From Rhodospirillaceae bacterium (lineage in GTDB: Bacteria; Pseudomonadota; Alphaproteobacteria; MPNO01; UBA2964): a stretch of 10,212 bases of DNA. Below, in pieces: positions 1-6,989 of this stretch. The position numbers were made by a program, and so were the translations under genes. Within the stretch, counting starts at the first letter, position 1, and each line of letters starts with the position of its first letter. Location of the stretch: contig PBOV01000146.1 in the NCBI GenBank assembly GCA_002724505.1, forward strand, positions 1 to 10,212, read 5' to 3'. Below the pieces are notes generated by a model. It did no database searches and was not told the DNA's origin. It was given only the letters and a program-made list of their open reading frames with translations.

Positions 1-71
1 GAAATATGTCTAATGACCTATAGGGTGTTTCCGTTAGTTTTTTGGTATTGGCTTGAGAAGGGCTTGAAATC

Positions 72-91
72 GATTTTTTAAAGATTTTTTA
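72..91. repeat. Tandem T-tract direct repeat upstream of the receptor gene
   Basis: The 9-mer GATTTTTTA occurs at 72-80 and again at 83-91, an 11-nt period close to one helical turn. A third related T-tract (ATTTTTTAG) lies at 187-195. Helically phased A/T tracts can bend DNA and sometimes act as UP-like or regulator-binding elements, but the region is AT-rich and the repeat may be chance. No gene is visible in 1-269. Confidence 0.3.
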
Positions 92-170
92 GGCAGAGAA
101 TTGGGAATCTTAGTCGTTGTTCCGTGTTCTAAGAGTTTGTTTCCTAATCAATATTCGATTCGACGCGCCT

Positions 171-203
171 GACTTTAGATGCTAGCATTTTTTAGACTTT
201 AGA
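171..203. repeat. Direct repeat GACTTTAGA (24-nt spacing) before the receptor gene
   Basis: GACTTTAGA is present exactly at 171-179 and 195-203, 24 nt start to start, about 65 to 100 bp before the receptor's GTG start. Spaced direct repeats at this distance from a start codon could be operator half-sites for a regulator of the transporter receptor. That is inference; no regulator gene is adjacent, and I found no convincing -35/-10 pair in this leader. Confidence 0.3.
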
Positions 204-254
204 GGAATTGTGTCTATCGTCGTTAGTTTTTGGCTTTAATTAAATGTCCGATTC

Positions 255-263
255 AGGGAGGAG
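255..263 (+). promoter_or_regulatory. Strong Shine-Dalgarno fixing a GTG start
   Basis: The sequence AGGGAGGAG contains a perfect GGAGG core (257-261), 8 nt before the GTG at 270. This spacing, plus the signal peptide that begins exactly at that codon, decides the start in favour of GTG rather than an internal ATG. Confidence 0.8.
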
Positions 264-269
264 TTTATA

Positions 270-1298
270 GTGATTAGAACTTTAAAATTGACTGTTGCAG
301 CTGCGGCGGCCCTCACGGTGATGAGCGCCCCAACGTTGGCAGCAGATTATTTCGCCGGCAAACAGATTACGGTGCAAGTGCCTTCGGGTTCTGGCGGCAC
401 CTATCATGTCTATTGCCAGTTGGTGCAAAGAAATATTGCGCGCTTTATTCCAGGCAACCCTAAAACAGTTATCCAGAATATGCCTGGTGGTGGTGGCGCT
501 AAATCCGCGGCCTATATGATGAATGTTGCTCCGAAGGACGGCAGCTTTATTGCGATGGCTGCGCCCGGTGTCATCACAACTCCTATGGTAAGAAAAGTAC
601 GTTATGACGCCCGTAAATTTAACTGGTTAGGCGCCCCTGCAGCACGAGCAGCAGGTGTATTTTTCTGGCACACTCACAAAATAAAAGATTGGAAAGAACT
701 CAAAACTAGAGCGACAACTATTGCTACAAGTGGTTTTGCGTCCTCAGGATCAATCTTTCCGCGTCTCGTGAATGCCACCCTCGGGACCAAGATGCAGTTA
801 ATTTATGGCTATAAGGGCGGCGGGCGTATGAATGTGTCCGTGGAAAAAGGCGAAACGATGGGCCGTAATAACTTCCTTTCAGGCTTCACAGGTGTTCGTC
901 CAACATGGCTTCCAAAGGGATTGGTAAAACCTGTTATAATGTATGGCCCAAAATCCCCAAGCAAATATGCGAAGGGTGTGCCGCGTCTTGACGACCTTCT
1001 CAAACCAGGTTCGATGGAAGCTAAAATGTATGAAGTTCTTGGAATGAACCTCAAAGTTGGACAGGCATTTTATGTTCCACCTGGAACACCTAAAAAGGTT
1101 GTAAAAATTCTGAGAAAATCTTTTACAGAGATGATGTTTCACAAAAGTTTCATTGAAGACATCGTAAAACGCCGTGTCGAACACTCACCCGTGACAGCGA
1201 AACAAATCAACAAATTGATTAAAGCTGGTTTTGATGCTGCTACACCGGACGTAATCAAAGCGATTAAGACGCGGGTATTCACAAAGAAGAAATCCTAA
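270..1298 (+). CDS. Tripartite tricarboxylate transporter (Bug/TctC-type) substrate-binding protein
   Basis: Predicted periplasmic solute receptor of the TctC/Bug family, which binds small organic acids and hands them to a TctA/TctB membrane pair. The 342-residue product has a clear Sec signal peptide: basic MIRTLK, an Ala-rich hydrophobic core at about 7-20, and a TLAA cleavage region near residues 22-25. The mature protein begins with the family's beta strand and Gly-rich loop (QVPSGSGGTYHVY, residues 36-48), then IPGNP at 60-64, QNMPGGGG at 69-76 and NVAPKDG at 85-91, all typical of the family; length is also typical. At residue 46 a His sits where related proteins I know often carry Asp (GGGYDxY-like), which may alter ligand choice. 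No TctA/TctB genes are in the window, so it is an orphan receptor here. Translation starts at GTG. The family is secure; the ligand is unknown. Confidence 0.88.
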   Translation: MIRTLKLTVAAAAALTVMSAPTLAADYFAGKQITVQVPSGSGGTYHVYCQLVQRNIARFIPGNPKTVIQNMPGGGGAKSAAYMMNVAPKDGSFIAMAAPGVITTPMVRKVRYDARKFNWLGAPAARAAGVFFWHTHKIKDWKELKTRATTIATSGFASSGSIFPRLVNATLGTKMQLIYGYKGGGRMNVSVEKGETMGRNNFLSGFTGVRPTWLPKGLVKPVIMYGPKSPSKYAKGVPRLDDLLKPGSMEAKMYEVLGMNLKVGQAFYVPPGTPKKVVKILRKSFTEMMFHKSFIEDIVKRRVEHSPVTAKQINKLIKAGFDAATPDVIKAIKTRVFTKKKS

Positions 1299-1319
1299 AT
1301 TAAGGGTTAAATAAGTATT

Positions 1320-1351
1320 AAACGGCCCCTCAAATGAGGGGCCGTTTTTTT
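1320..1351 (+). terminator. Intrinsic terminator of the receptor gene
   Basis: A perfect 12-bp stem (AAACGGCCCCTC at 1320-1331, GAGGGGCCGTTT at 1336-1347) with an AAAT loop runs into seven consecutive T residues (1345-1351). It lies 21 nt after the receptor's stop codon. On the opposite strand the stem is followed by only a short T run, so it should act mainly on rightward transcription, though it may also help stop the convergent Smr-like gene. Confidence 0.93.
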
Positions 1352-1379
1352 CATGCGGACATCTCAAAGTAATCACCTG

Positions 1380-1712
1380 TTAGGATTCTTCCGAATTCAA
1401 ATTCCCTCTAAGGGACACCCAATAACCCGAACCTGCTTCCATGTGCGGCCTGCATTGCCTCACTTTTTTTTCCTTCATTGCTTTAATCAAGAGACGTCCA
1501 ATTGGCTGAAAAAAAGTTTCACCGCTTGTCGCAGTAGCCCGATCAATTTTGATATAAACCGTACGGGGTTTTCGAAAGCGACTGCGTTCAATCATTCGCT
1601 CAACGCTGGCAATCGAGTGCGCTAAATCAAGACCACAAAGATCAAGCTCATACTCTGCACCATCTTTCATTCCCGTCAGACGGCGAATGTCTTCATCATC
1701 AATATAGGGCAT
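1380..1712 (-). CDS. Small divergent Smr-like domain protein
   Basis: A 110-residue protein whose pattern resembles the Smr domain (MutS2 C-terminal/YdaL-type nuclease or nucleic-acid-binding fold). It has an opening LDLCGLDLAHSIASVERMI at about 23-41, where Smr proteins have DLHG and a helix. A strand TVYIKI follows at 51-56, then a Ser-Gly turn and helix at about 63-80, and a closing GSGYWVSLRG at 94-103 comparable to the usual Gly-rich final strand. The canonical His of DLHG is replaced by Cys26 and the TGxG-type loop is degenerate, so nuclease activity is doubtful. Domain assignment is by eye and moderate; it could be a separate small alphaproteobacterial family. The start has a modest GAGAG ribosome-binding sequence at 1716-1720. 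It converges on the receptor gene and diverges from the AhpD-like gene. Confidence 0.6.
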   Translation of the reverse strand: MPYIDDEDIRRLTGMKDGAEYELDLCGLDLAHSIASVERMIERSRFRKPRTVYIKIDRATATSGETFFQPIGRLLIKAMKEKKVRQCRPHMEAGSGYWVSLRGNLNSEES

Positions 1713-1801
1713 ATTCTCTCGGGACTCTGATGTTAATTGTCTTGATGATAAGGGCTACTGACCTTGCATACCGACAACTATTTCTCTTTCCTATATAGAC
1801 T

Positions 1802-1820
1802 TTCAAGCTTGGTCCTTGAA
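1802..1820. promoter_or_regulatory. Dyad TTCAAG-N7-CTTGAA in divergent spacer
   Basis: A perfect 6-bp inverted repeat with a 7-nt spacer, whose left part also overlaps the 8-bp palindrome CAAGCTTG (1804-1811). It sits in the 209-bp spacer between the leftward Smr-like gene and the rightward AhpD-like gene, where an operator for one or both would be expected. No matching regulator is in the window; a binding role is inference. Confidence 0.35.
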
Positions 1821-1880
1821 CTACCATTATTTTACCATATGCGTTACAGCCATAGTATGCCCTGAATTTTTGTTGCATCT

Positions 1881-1886
1881 TATAAT
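1881..1886 (+). promoter_or_regulatory. Candidate -10 element for the AhpD-like/LLM operon
   Basis: A consensus TATAAT lies 35 nt before the ATG of the AhpD-like gene, which would give a leader of roughly 30 nt carrying GGAG at 1911-1914. The bases about 17 nt upstream do not resemble TTGACA and there is no TG extension, so the promoter may need an activator or the match may be chance. Confidence 0.4.
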
Positions 1887-1921
1887 AACGTACAGATCAA
1901 TGTTTGCCTTGGAGAAATTAG

Positions 1922-2524
1922 ATGCCTCGTATTACACCTAAAAGTCGGGAAGAACTATCAGATCTAGAGGATGTTTTTGAACGAGCCGAACAAGCACTGG
2001 GGTTTGTACCAAATAGCTTCTTTCTTATGGGGCGCCGGCCAGAAATGTTGCGGGCCTTTTCACGATTGTCACGAGAGGTAGTGGGTGTCCCAGGTCGCGT
2101 ACCCCAGGACCTAAAATGGCTGGTCGCTCACATCGCAAGCCAGGCGGCAGGCTGCCAGTACTGCATGGCTCATACTGCGGGTTCAGCCAACAAGGCTAAA
2201 AGTAGAACCGAAGAAAAAATTGACGCGGTATTTGAATATGAACGGAGTGAACTTTTCAGCGATGCAGAAAAAGCTGCGCTCACCGTCGCCCAGGGAGCTG
2301 GTGCCACGCCTAATATGGTATCGGACGCTGATATCAAAAACCTAAAGAACTACTTCGACGAAGACCAAATTATTGAGATCGTTGGGGTGATCTGCCTATT
2401 TGGTTGGCTAAACCGCTTCAACGACACCTTAGCAACAAACCTCGAGCAGGAGCCACTTGACTTCGCAACACGGCATCTTGCTGCTTCTGGCTGGCAAGTC
2501 GGAAAACATGGGGAGAAAACATGA
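1922..2524 (+). CDS. Carboxymuconolactone decarboxylase/AhpD-like (peroxidase-related) protein
   Basis: A 200-residue all-helical protein of the CMD/AhpD superfamily. The diagnostic redox motif is Cys78-Gln-Tyr-Cys81-Met-Ala-His84, in the context QAAGCQYCMAHTAGSANKA. The two Cys and the His are the thiol and proton-relay residues by which AhpD-type proteins reduce hydroperoxides; many relatives have unproven substrates. The N-terminal stretch with GFVPNSFFLMGRRPEML (27-43) is typical of the longer, peroxidase-related branch. Because the CxxC pair is intact, a redox role is more likely than gamma-carboxymuconolactone decarboxylation. GGAG at 1911-1914 lies 7 nt before the ATG. Its stop overlaps the start of the flavin monooxygenase (ATGA), so the two are probably co-translated; it may remove peroxide leaked by that enzyme, which is inference. 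It is probably cytoplasmic, since no signal peptide is seen. Confidence 0.87.
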   Translation: MPRITPKSREELSDLEDVFERAEQALGFVPNSFFLMGRRPEMLRAFSRLSREVVGVPGRVPQDLKWLVAHIASQAAGCQYCMAHTAGSANKAKSRTEEKIDAVFEYERSELFSDAEKAALTVAQGAGATPNMVSDADIKNLKNYFDEDQIIEIVGVICLFGWLNRFNDTLATNLEQEPLDFATRHLAASGWQVGKHGEKT

Positions 2525-3567
2525 GGTTTGGCCTTTTTGATCACATTGACCGCGCTGACGACCGTCCGCTAGCCCAACAGTTTGACGAACGCATTGAATT
2601 TGTGCAGGCAGCAGATGGCGCTGGGTTTTACTGCCTTCATGTCGCAGAACATCACTCCTCACCTCTGAACATGTGTCCGGCACCGAGTATTTACTTGAGT
2701 ATGGTAGCGAGGGCCACAAAGCAAATTCATATAGGACCGTTAGTATATCTTTTGACGCTTTACACTCCGCTCCGGCTCGCCGAAGAAATTTGTATGTTGG
2801 ACCACATAAGCAAGGGGCGGCTAGAGGTTGGTGTTGGTCGCGGTGTATCCCCCTTTGAGTTGAATTTCCACCGAGTTGATCATGACGACTCTCGAAACAT
2901 ATTCTTTGATGCATACGCCTGCCTTAACAAGGCATTAAGCAACGATGTTTTTAGTTATGAAGGGCCATATTTTTCTTATTCAGATGTCCCCATGTCACTC
3001 CGCCCATACCAAGACCCTTTGCCGCCATACTGGTACGGATCGTCCAACACCTTCGGCGCCAAATGGGCTGGCGAACAAGGAATGCATTTCACTTCTAATG
3101 GCCCTATCCCGGAGGCAAAGGAAAATATCGATGCCTATGTAGCCGCATTGAAGAAACGTGGTGGTCCCGCTCAGCCAAAGAACGAATTCCCTGGTGGGGC
3201 GGCAATCGGCCAACTACGTCATATTTATGTCGCAGAGACCGATGAAGACGCGCGTCGGATCGCCAAGCCCGCGCTCGAGCATCACATAAGGAACTTAAAT
3301 TGGCTGCGAATGCGGCATGGTGATACAGAGTTTACCAGGCGACTAAACGTACATCGCGGGACATCCTATGAAAGTTGGGAGGAAAACAGGATGGTGATTG
3401 CGGGGCGTCCTGAAACTGTCGTCTCCGAAATCACCCAGCAAGCGGCCATCCTCGGGATCAACTATCTTCTAGCTTACTTATTCTTTGGTTCAATGACCTT
3501 TGACGATGCAATGCGATCCTTCAAACTATTCCAAAAAGAAGTGATGCCAAAGCTAGCTAAAGTATAA
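2521..3567 (+). CDS. LLM-class (luciferase-like) flavin-dependent monooxygenase
   Basis: A 348-residue TIM-barrel protein of the bacterial luciferase-like family, which uses reduced FMN or F420 and usually O2 to oxidise organic substrates. Family landmarks in order are the MRFGLFDHID N-terminal strand, AEHHSSP (42-48), a strand and helix ending LDHISKGRLEVGVGRG (93-108), the region after about 150 with SLRPYQDPLPPYWYGSS, and a C-terminal VIAGRPETVVSEI segment, which is the usual 'G-x-P-e-x-V' helix near the end. Length is typical of full-length single-domain members. The start overlaps the AhpD-like stop by 4 bp, indicating translational coupling; its own ribosome-binding sequence would be the GGGGAG at 2510-2515 inside the upstream gene. 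A reductase partner is not in the window. Family assignment is firm; cofactor (FMN or F420) and substrate are not determined. Confidence 0.9.
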   Translation: MRFGLFDHIDRADDRPLAQQFDERIEFVQAADGAGFYCLHVAEHHSSPLNMCPAPSIYLSMVARATKQIHIGPLVYLLTLYTPLRLAEEICMLDHISKGRLEVGVGRGVSPFELNFHRVDHDDSRNIFFDAYACLNKALSNDVFSYEGPYFSYSDVPMSLRPYQDPLPPYWYGSSNTFGAKWAGEQGMHFTSNGPIPEAKENIDAYVAALKKRGGPAQPKNEFPGGAAIGQLRHIYVAETDEDARRIAKPALEHHIRNLNWLRMRHGDTEFTRRLNVHRGTSYESWEENRMVIAGRPETVVSEITQQAAILGINYLLAYLFFGSMTFDDAMRSFKLFQKEVMPKLAKV

Positions 3568-3571
3568 TCTG

Positions 3572-4390
3572 CTATTTACGCCATTTAGTTTCCGGCCTAG
3601 CTAATTCCTTTCCGTCTAGAAATAGGGCATCTACATTTTCGTTAAAGAAACAGATAAGGTCTTTTAGGCGCGGGCACTCCGGTAGAGTTTCGTAATAGCA
3701 CCACGCAATATCATTATAGACAGCTCCATTTACCGTAGCTGAAAAATAGCTAGCGCGCCCCTTATAGGGGCATACAGAAGTTGTTGCCGTCGGTGTTAAT
3801 AAGTCCATCCTTACATCAGACTTGGGAATATAGAATCGCAAGGGATGGTTTCCTTCAAATGCAAAGATCGCCTTAGTTGTTTCAGATACAACCTCACCAC
3901 CTAGCACAACTTTAACCGGCCGATGCGAAGGAACCGTATCGAGGCGCTTTTTTGGATCCCGGGCGTGACCAAATATTTGTTCGTCCTCTTCCCACCATTC
4001 ATCCATGCGATCCCAATATAGAGCTACATAATCTTTAATGCTCCGCATCTCATAATATGGGTTGCGATAGGACCACATCACATTTTCCTCCGTTCTATTT
4101 CCTACCGAGAGCGTCCAATAAGAAGCGTCCCCTTTATACCCGCAATGCGTCGAGTAATGTGTGGGAACAAATAAATCCATCTGAACATCCTCCATCGGAA
4201 AATAAAGCACAGGGACATGCCCACCCTCCCGCATGAGCATCACATTAATGGAATCAACTACCACCTTCTCATTGAACTTAATACGAATACGCCGAGGACT
4301 GGCTTCAAATTCAAGAATTTTATCCGGATTCTTTATAAACCCAGGAGCTTTTTCGTACTCTGTACCATGGGCTTTATTAGTTACATCCAT
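3572..4390 (-). CDS. Tandem DUF427 domain protein
   Basis: A 272-residue cytoplasmic protein made of two DUF427 repeats, residues about 34-130 and 158-258. Each repeat carries the same signature: a YFP/YIP strand followed by EDVQMDL or SDVRMDL (67-73 and 191-197), then Cys-x-Tyr-Lys-Gly-x-Ala-Ser-Tyr (C83-Y91 and C207-Y215), then a W-S-Y or W-C-Y-Y motif (106-108 and 230-233) and a helix. The first repeat is followed by the YWDRMDEWWEEDEQIF linker common in two-domain members. The biochemical role of DUF427 is not established as far as I know. The start is supported by GAGGGA (complement of 4396-4401), 5 nt before the ATG. The gene ends 4 bp from the end of the monooxygenase gene on the other strand and is divergent from the CoxL-like gene, so it is probably a single-gene transcript. 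Confidence 0.9.
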   Translation of the reverse strand: MDVTNKAHGTEYEKAPGFIKNPDKILEFEASPRRIRIKFNEKVVVDSINVMLMREGGHVPVLYFPMEDVQMDLFVPTHYSTHCGYKGDASYWTLSVGNRTEENVMWSYRNPYYEMRSIKDYVALYWDRMDEWWEEDEQIFGHARDPKKRLDTVPSHRPVKVVLGGEVVSETTKAIFAFEGNHPLRFYIPKSDVRMDLLTPTATTSVCPYKGRASYFSATVNGAVYNDIAWCYYETLPECPRLKDLICFFNENVDALFLDGKELARPETKWRK

Positions 4391-4469
4391 TTCGATCCCT
4401 CAGAACTTATAAAAAGATAATGCGTTGGTTAAAGCTTTCCTGCAAGGTTCCGTCGCCGGGGATTAGCCA

Positions 4470-4504
4470 TGCCGTTATGTTCCATTTAATATAACTTTAC
4501 GGCA
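4470..4504. promoter_or_regulatory. Imperfect long dyad between DUF427 and CoxL-like genes
   Basis: The arms TGCCGTTATGTT (4470-4481) and AACTTTACGGCA (4493-4504) pair at 10 of 12 positions around an 11-nt AT-rich spacer. This is the size and symmetry of a dimeric-regulator operator, in a 218-bp divergent promoter region. It could control the Mo-hydroxylase operon, the DUF427 gene or both. Function is inferred from symmetry and location only. Confidence 0.45.
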
Positions 4505-4551
4505 CTTACCTGGCACCACGTCTGCTGTCTTTGAATAACCCTAGTAAGGGA

Positions 4552-4579
4552 TTTCGAGTCCCCTACAATTTGCTAAAAT
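4552..4579 (+). promoter_or_regulatory. Candidate extended -10 promoter for the CoxL-like operon
   Basis: TGCTAAAAT at 4571-4579 matches an extended -10 (TGn plus TAAAAT). A poor -35-like TTTCGA lies at 4552-4557, 16 nt upstream. Transcription would start near 4586, shortly before the ribosome-binding AGGAG and the ATG at 4609. The weak -35 suggests dependence on an activator or on the extended -10. Confidence 0.4.
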
Positions 4580-4608
4580 AAAAAGAAAAATAGCAGGAGT
4601 TTCTTCCA

Positions 4609-6930
4609 ATGAAATTTGGTTTGGGGCAATCGGTACCGAGAACCGAAGACCCTCGTTTTTTAACTGGGCGTGGCACCTATGTAGACGATATCAACCTACC
4701 GCACATGGCGCACGCCGCTGTAGTTTATGCTCAGGTCCCCCATGCCATTATCTCCGCGATAGATACTAAGGTTGCGGAAGAAGCTCCCGGCGTGATCGCA
4801 GTGCTCACGGGCGCCGATGCGCGGGATGATGAAATCGGCGGCATCCCGCCAAATTATTTACCCCAGATGATGGGTTTATCGGAGGGAATCCGAACCGAAC
4901 AGCCAATCATTGTTTATGATATAGTAAGGTTTTGTGGGGAACGGATTGCTCTCGTCATCGCGGAAACAGAAAAACAAGCACGCGACGCTGCGGGATTGAT
5001 CAATGCGACGATGGAAACCCGGGATGCCATAATGACAGTAGAGGCGGCCGTCTCCGATAACGCTAACTTAATCCACGAAGGCGCCGCCAAAAATATTGCA
5101 ACCGAAATTCATTTTGGCGATCAAAGGGAAAGTTCTAAAGCGTTTGAGGAAGCCTCTCACATCGTTGACGTAAAACTCAGAAACAACCGATTGGCATGTG
5201 TCTCTATTGAGCCGCGCGGCACGATAGGTGACTACAACGAAGCCGACGACCGCTATACTCTTTATAGCAGCGGTCAGGGCCCACATATGACGCGGAGTTC
5301 TATCGCCGCGAATGTCCTAAAAATCCCGGAGTCTAGGCTGCGCGTTATTTCTCGGGATGTTGGGGGCGGCTTTGGTATGAAGGGCGCCACGTACCCCGAA
5401 GATGGTCTAGTTCTTTGGGCTTCAAAAAGGGTGGGACGACCGGTTAAATGGATTTGCGACCGGTCGGAAGCCATGCTGACGGATAACCAAGGCCGAGACC
5501 AAATTCTTGAAGGGTCACTCGCACTCGACAAAGACGGCAAGTTTACCGCCCTCCGTTGGAAAGCGATGCAAAATGCCGGCGCCTATGTTCCAGGATCAGG
5601 CTACATTCCGTTAGTCTTTTCATTGCGTATTGCAACCTCCGTATATGACATCCCAACAATTGATATTTCTAGCCGTCATATCTTTACCAATACAACGCCA
5701 ACCTCAGCCTACCGGGGCGCTGGTAGACCGGAAGGTATTTATGCGATAGAGCGACTAATAGATAAGGCCGCGATTGCTACTGGTATTGACCGCGTTGAGT
5801 TGCGTCGACGAAACATGATTGCACCAAGCGCCCTCCCCTACACGACCAATACACGGTTCATATACGATTCGGGTGACTTTGTAGGGGTAATGGAAAAGTG
5901 CCTAGAGCTTGCAGATTGGGCAGGATTTTCAAAAAGGAAGGCCGCAAGTGAGAAAAAGGGCCTCAAGCGCGGTATTGGTATCTCCTACTATATTGATGAC
6001 TGTGGAAATTTTAATGAACGCGCTGACATCCGGTTTGATCCTAGCGGTTCCTGTACGATTTTCGCTGGAACTTTTAGTCATGGTCAAGGGCATGCGACGG
6101 TTTACGCGCAGATGGTTTCGGACTGGCTCGGCATCCCCTTCGAAACCATTCAACTTGAACAAGGAGACACCGCAAGCGTTGCGTCGGGTAGGGGTACGGT
6201 AGCCTCTCGGAGTATGGTTTTAGGCGGCAGCGCCATGCGGCATGCTGCGGATGCAGTAATCGGGAACGGCAAGAAATTCGCTGCCCATCTCATGGAAGCT
6301 GATGTCAATGATATCGAGTTCCTCGATGGCGTTTTCACAATAGCCGGCACAGATCGGTCAATGCCAATAACCGAGATTGCAAAGGCATCCTTTAGGCCCT
6401 CTGGTTTACCTTCAGAACTCGGCGTCGGCCTTGAAGGGACCGGAGCTTACGCCGCACTTCAGCCTAGCTTTCCAAATGGGTGCCATATTTGCGAGGTCGA
6501 CATTGATCCAGAAACAGGCGCCCTAGTCCTTGATAAATATGCTGTCGTCGACGATATCGGTGTCGTTATCAACCCCATGCTCGCCGACGGACAAGTTCAT
6601 GGAGGTATAGCACAAGGTGTCGGACAGGCCCTGACAGAGAATGTCGTGTTCGATGAAAATTCTGGGCAGTTGGTAACAGGATCGCTCATGGATTATGCGA
6701 TGCCTTTTGCCGATATATTACCTTCGTTTGAAATGGCTTTTCACGAGGTTCCGTGTCAGTCCAACCCCATTGGGGTTAAAGGAGCTGGAGAAGGTGGAAC
6801 AGTAGGCGCCACGCCAGCAGTGATTAGTGCCATTCTGGATGCGTTAGGACCATTAGGTGTCACGGATATAGAATTGCCAGCGACAGCTCAACGCATTTGG
6901 CAAACAATCAAAAAGGCCCAGCTACCCTAG
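4609..6930 (+). CDS. Molybdenum hydroxylase large subunit (xanthine dehydrogenase family, form-II CoxL-like)
   Basis: A 773-residue catalytic subunit of the molybdopterin-cytosine-dinucleotide hydroxylase family (CO dehydrogenase CoxL, quinoline/nicotinate/aldehyde oxidoreductases). It begins with VPRTEDPRFLTGRGTYVDD (9-27), the standard start of the a/b hammerhead domain. The Mo-pterin region shows GGGFGMKG (252-259), the loop AYRGAGR (367-373), FSHGQGHATVYAQ, and the C-terminal KGAGEGGT with the presumed catalytic base Glu728. AYRGAGR marks form-II CoxL-like enzymes; true CO dehydrogenases carry AYxCSFR with an active-site Cys, which is absent, so CO oxidation is unlikely. Hydroxylation of an aldehyde or N-heteroaromatic acid is the more probable reaction. 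Such subunits normally work with CoxS ([2Fe-2S]) and CoxM (FAD) proteins, which are not adjacent here. AGGAG lies 9 to 10 nt before the ATG. The next gene begins 59 bp downstream, on the same strand. Confidence 0.92.
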   Translation: MKFGLGQSVPRTEDPRFLTGRGTYVDDINLPHMAHAAVVYAQVPHAIISAIDTKVAEEAPGVIAVLTGADARDDEIGGIPPNYLPQMMGLSEGIRTEQPIIVYDIVRFCGERIALVIAETEKQARDAAGLINATMETRDAIMTVEAAVSDNANLIHEGAAKNIATEIHFGDQRESSKAFEEASHIVDVKLRNNRLACVSIEPRGTIGDYNEADDRYTLYSSGQGPHMTRSSIAANVLKIPESRLRVISRDVGGGFGMKGATYPEDGLVLWASKRVGRPVKWICDRSEAMLTDNQGRDQILEGSLALDKDGKFTALRWKAMQNAGAYVPGSGYIPLVFSLRIATSVYDIPTIDISSRHIFTNTTPTSAYRGAGRPEGIYAIERLIDKAAIATGIDRVELRRRNMIAPSALPYTTNTRFIYDSGDFVGVMEKCLELADWAGFSKRKAASEKKGLKRGIGISYYIDDCGNFNERADIRFDPSGSCTIFAGTFSHGQGHATVYAQMVSDWLGIPFETIQLEQGDTASVASGRGTVASRSMVLGGSAMRHAADAVIGNGKKFAAHLMEADVNDIEFLDGVFTIAGTDRSMPITEIAKASFRPSGLPSELGVGLEGTGAYAALQPSFPNGCHICEVDIDPETGALVLDKYAVVDDIGVVINPMLADGQVHGGIAQGVGQALTENVVFDENSGQLVTGSLMDYAMPFADILPSFEMAFHEVPCQSNPIGVKGAGEGGTVGATPAVISAILDALGPLGVTDIELPATAQRIWQTIKKAQLP

Positions 6931-6989
6931 CGCTTTTCAGCGTGGTCCGTTACAAACGCGGAACACAAAACTAAAATGCGGAGAATAAA

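Noticed and set aside
879..1184. Leftward 101-codon open frame inside the receptor gene
   Set aside because: Antisense shadow of a strongly supported family member; aromatic-rich translation without a start signal.
2429..2914. Leftward 161-codon open frame across the AhpD-like/LLM junction
   Set aside because: It is antisense to two well-recognised genes, has no family resemblance and no convincing ribosome-binding site.
4547..4565. GGGATTTCGAGTCCCC resembling a tRNA T-arm or a tRNA-derived attachment site
   Set aside because: The stem does not pair properly around a TTCGAGT loop, no acceptor, D or anticodon arms can be traced in the preceding 75 nt, and no integrase or duplicated core is present.
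4609..6930. Aerobic CO dehydrogenase (CoxL form I)
   Set aside because: The active-site loop is AYRGAGR, not the Cys-containing AYxCSFR of true CO dehydrogenases, and no coxM/coxS neighbours are seen.
6931..6942. CGCT-TTTC-AGCG hairpin between the CoxL-like and Pht5-like genes as a terminator
   Set aside because: Four-bp stem without a T tract; too weak to separate the two genes into different transcripts.
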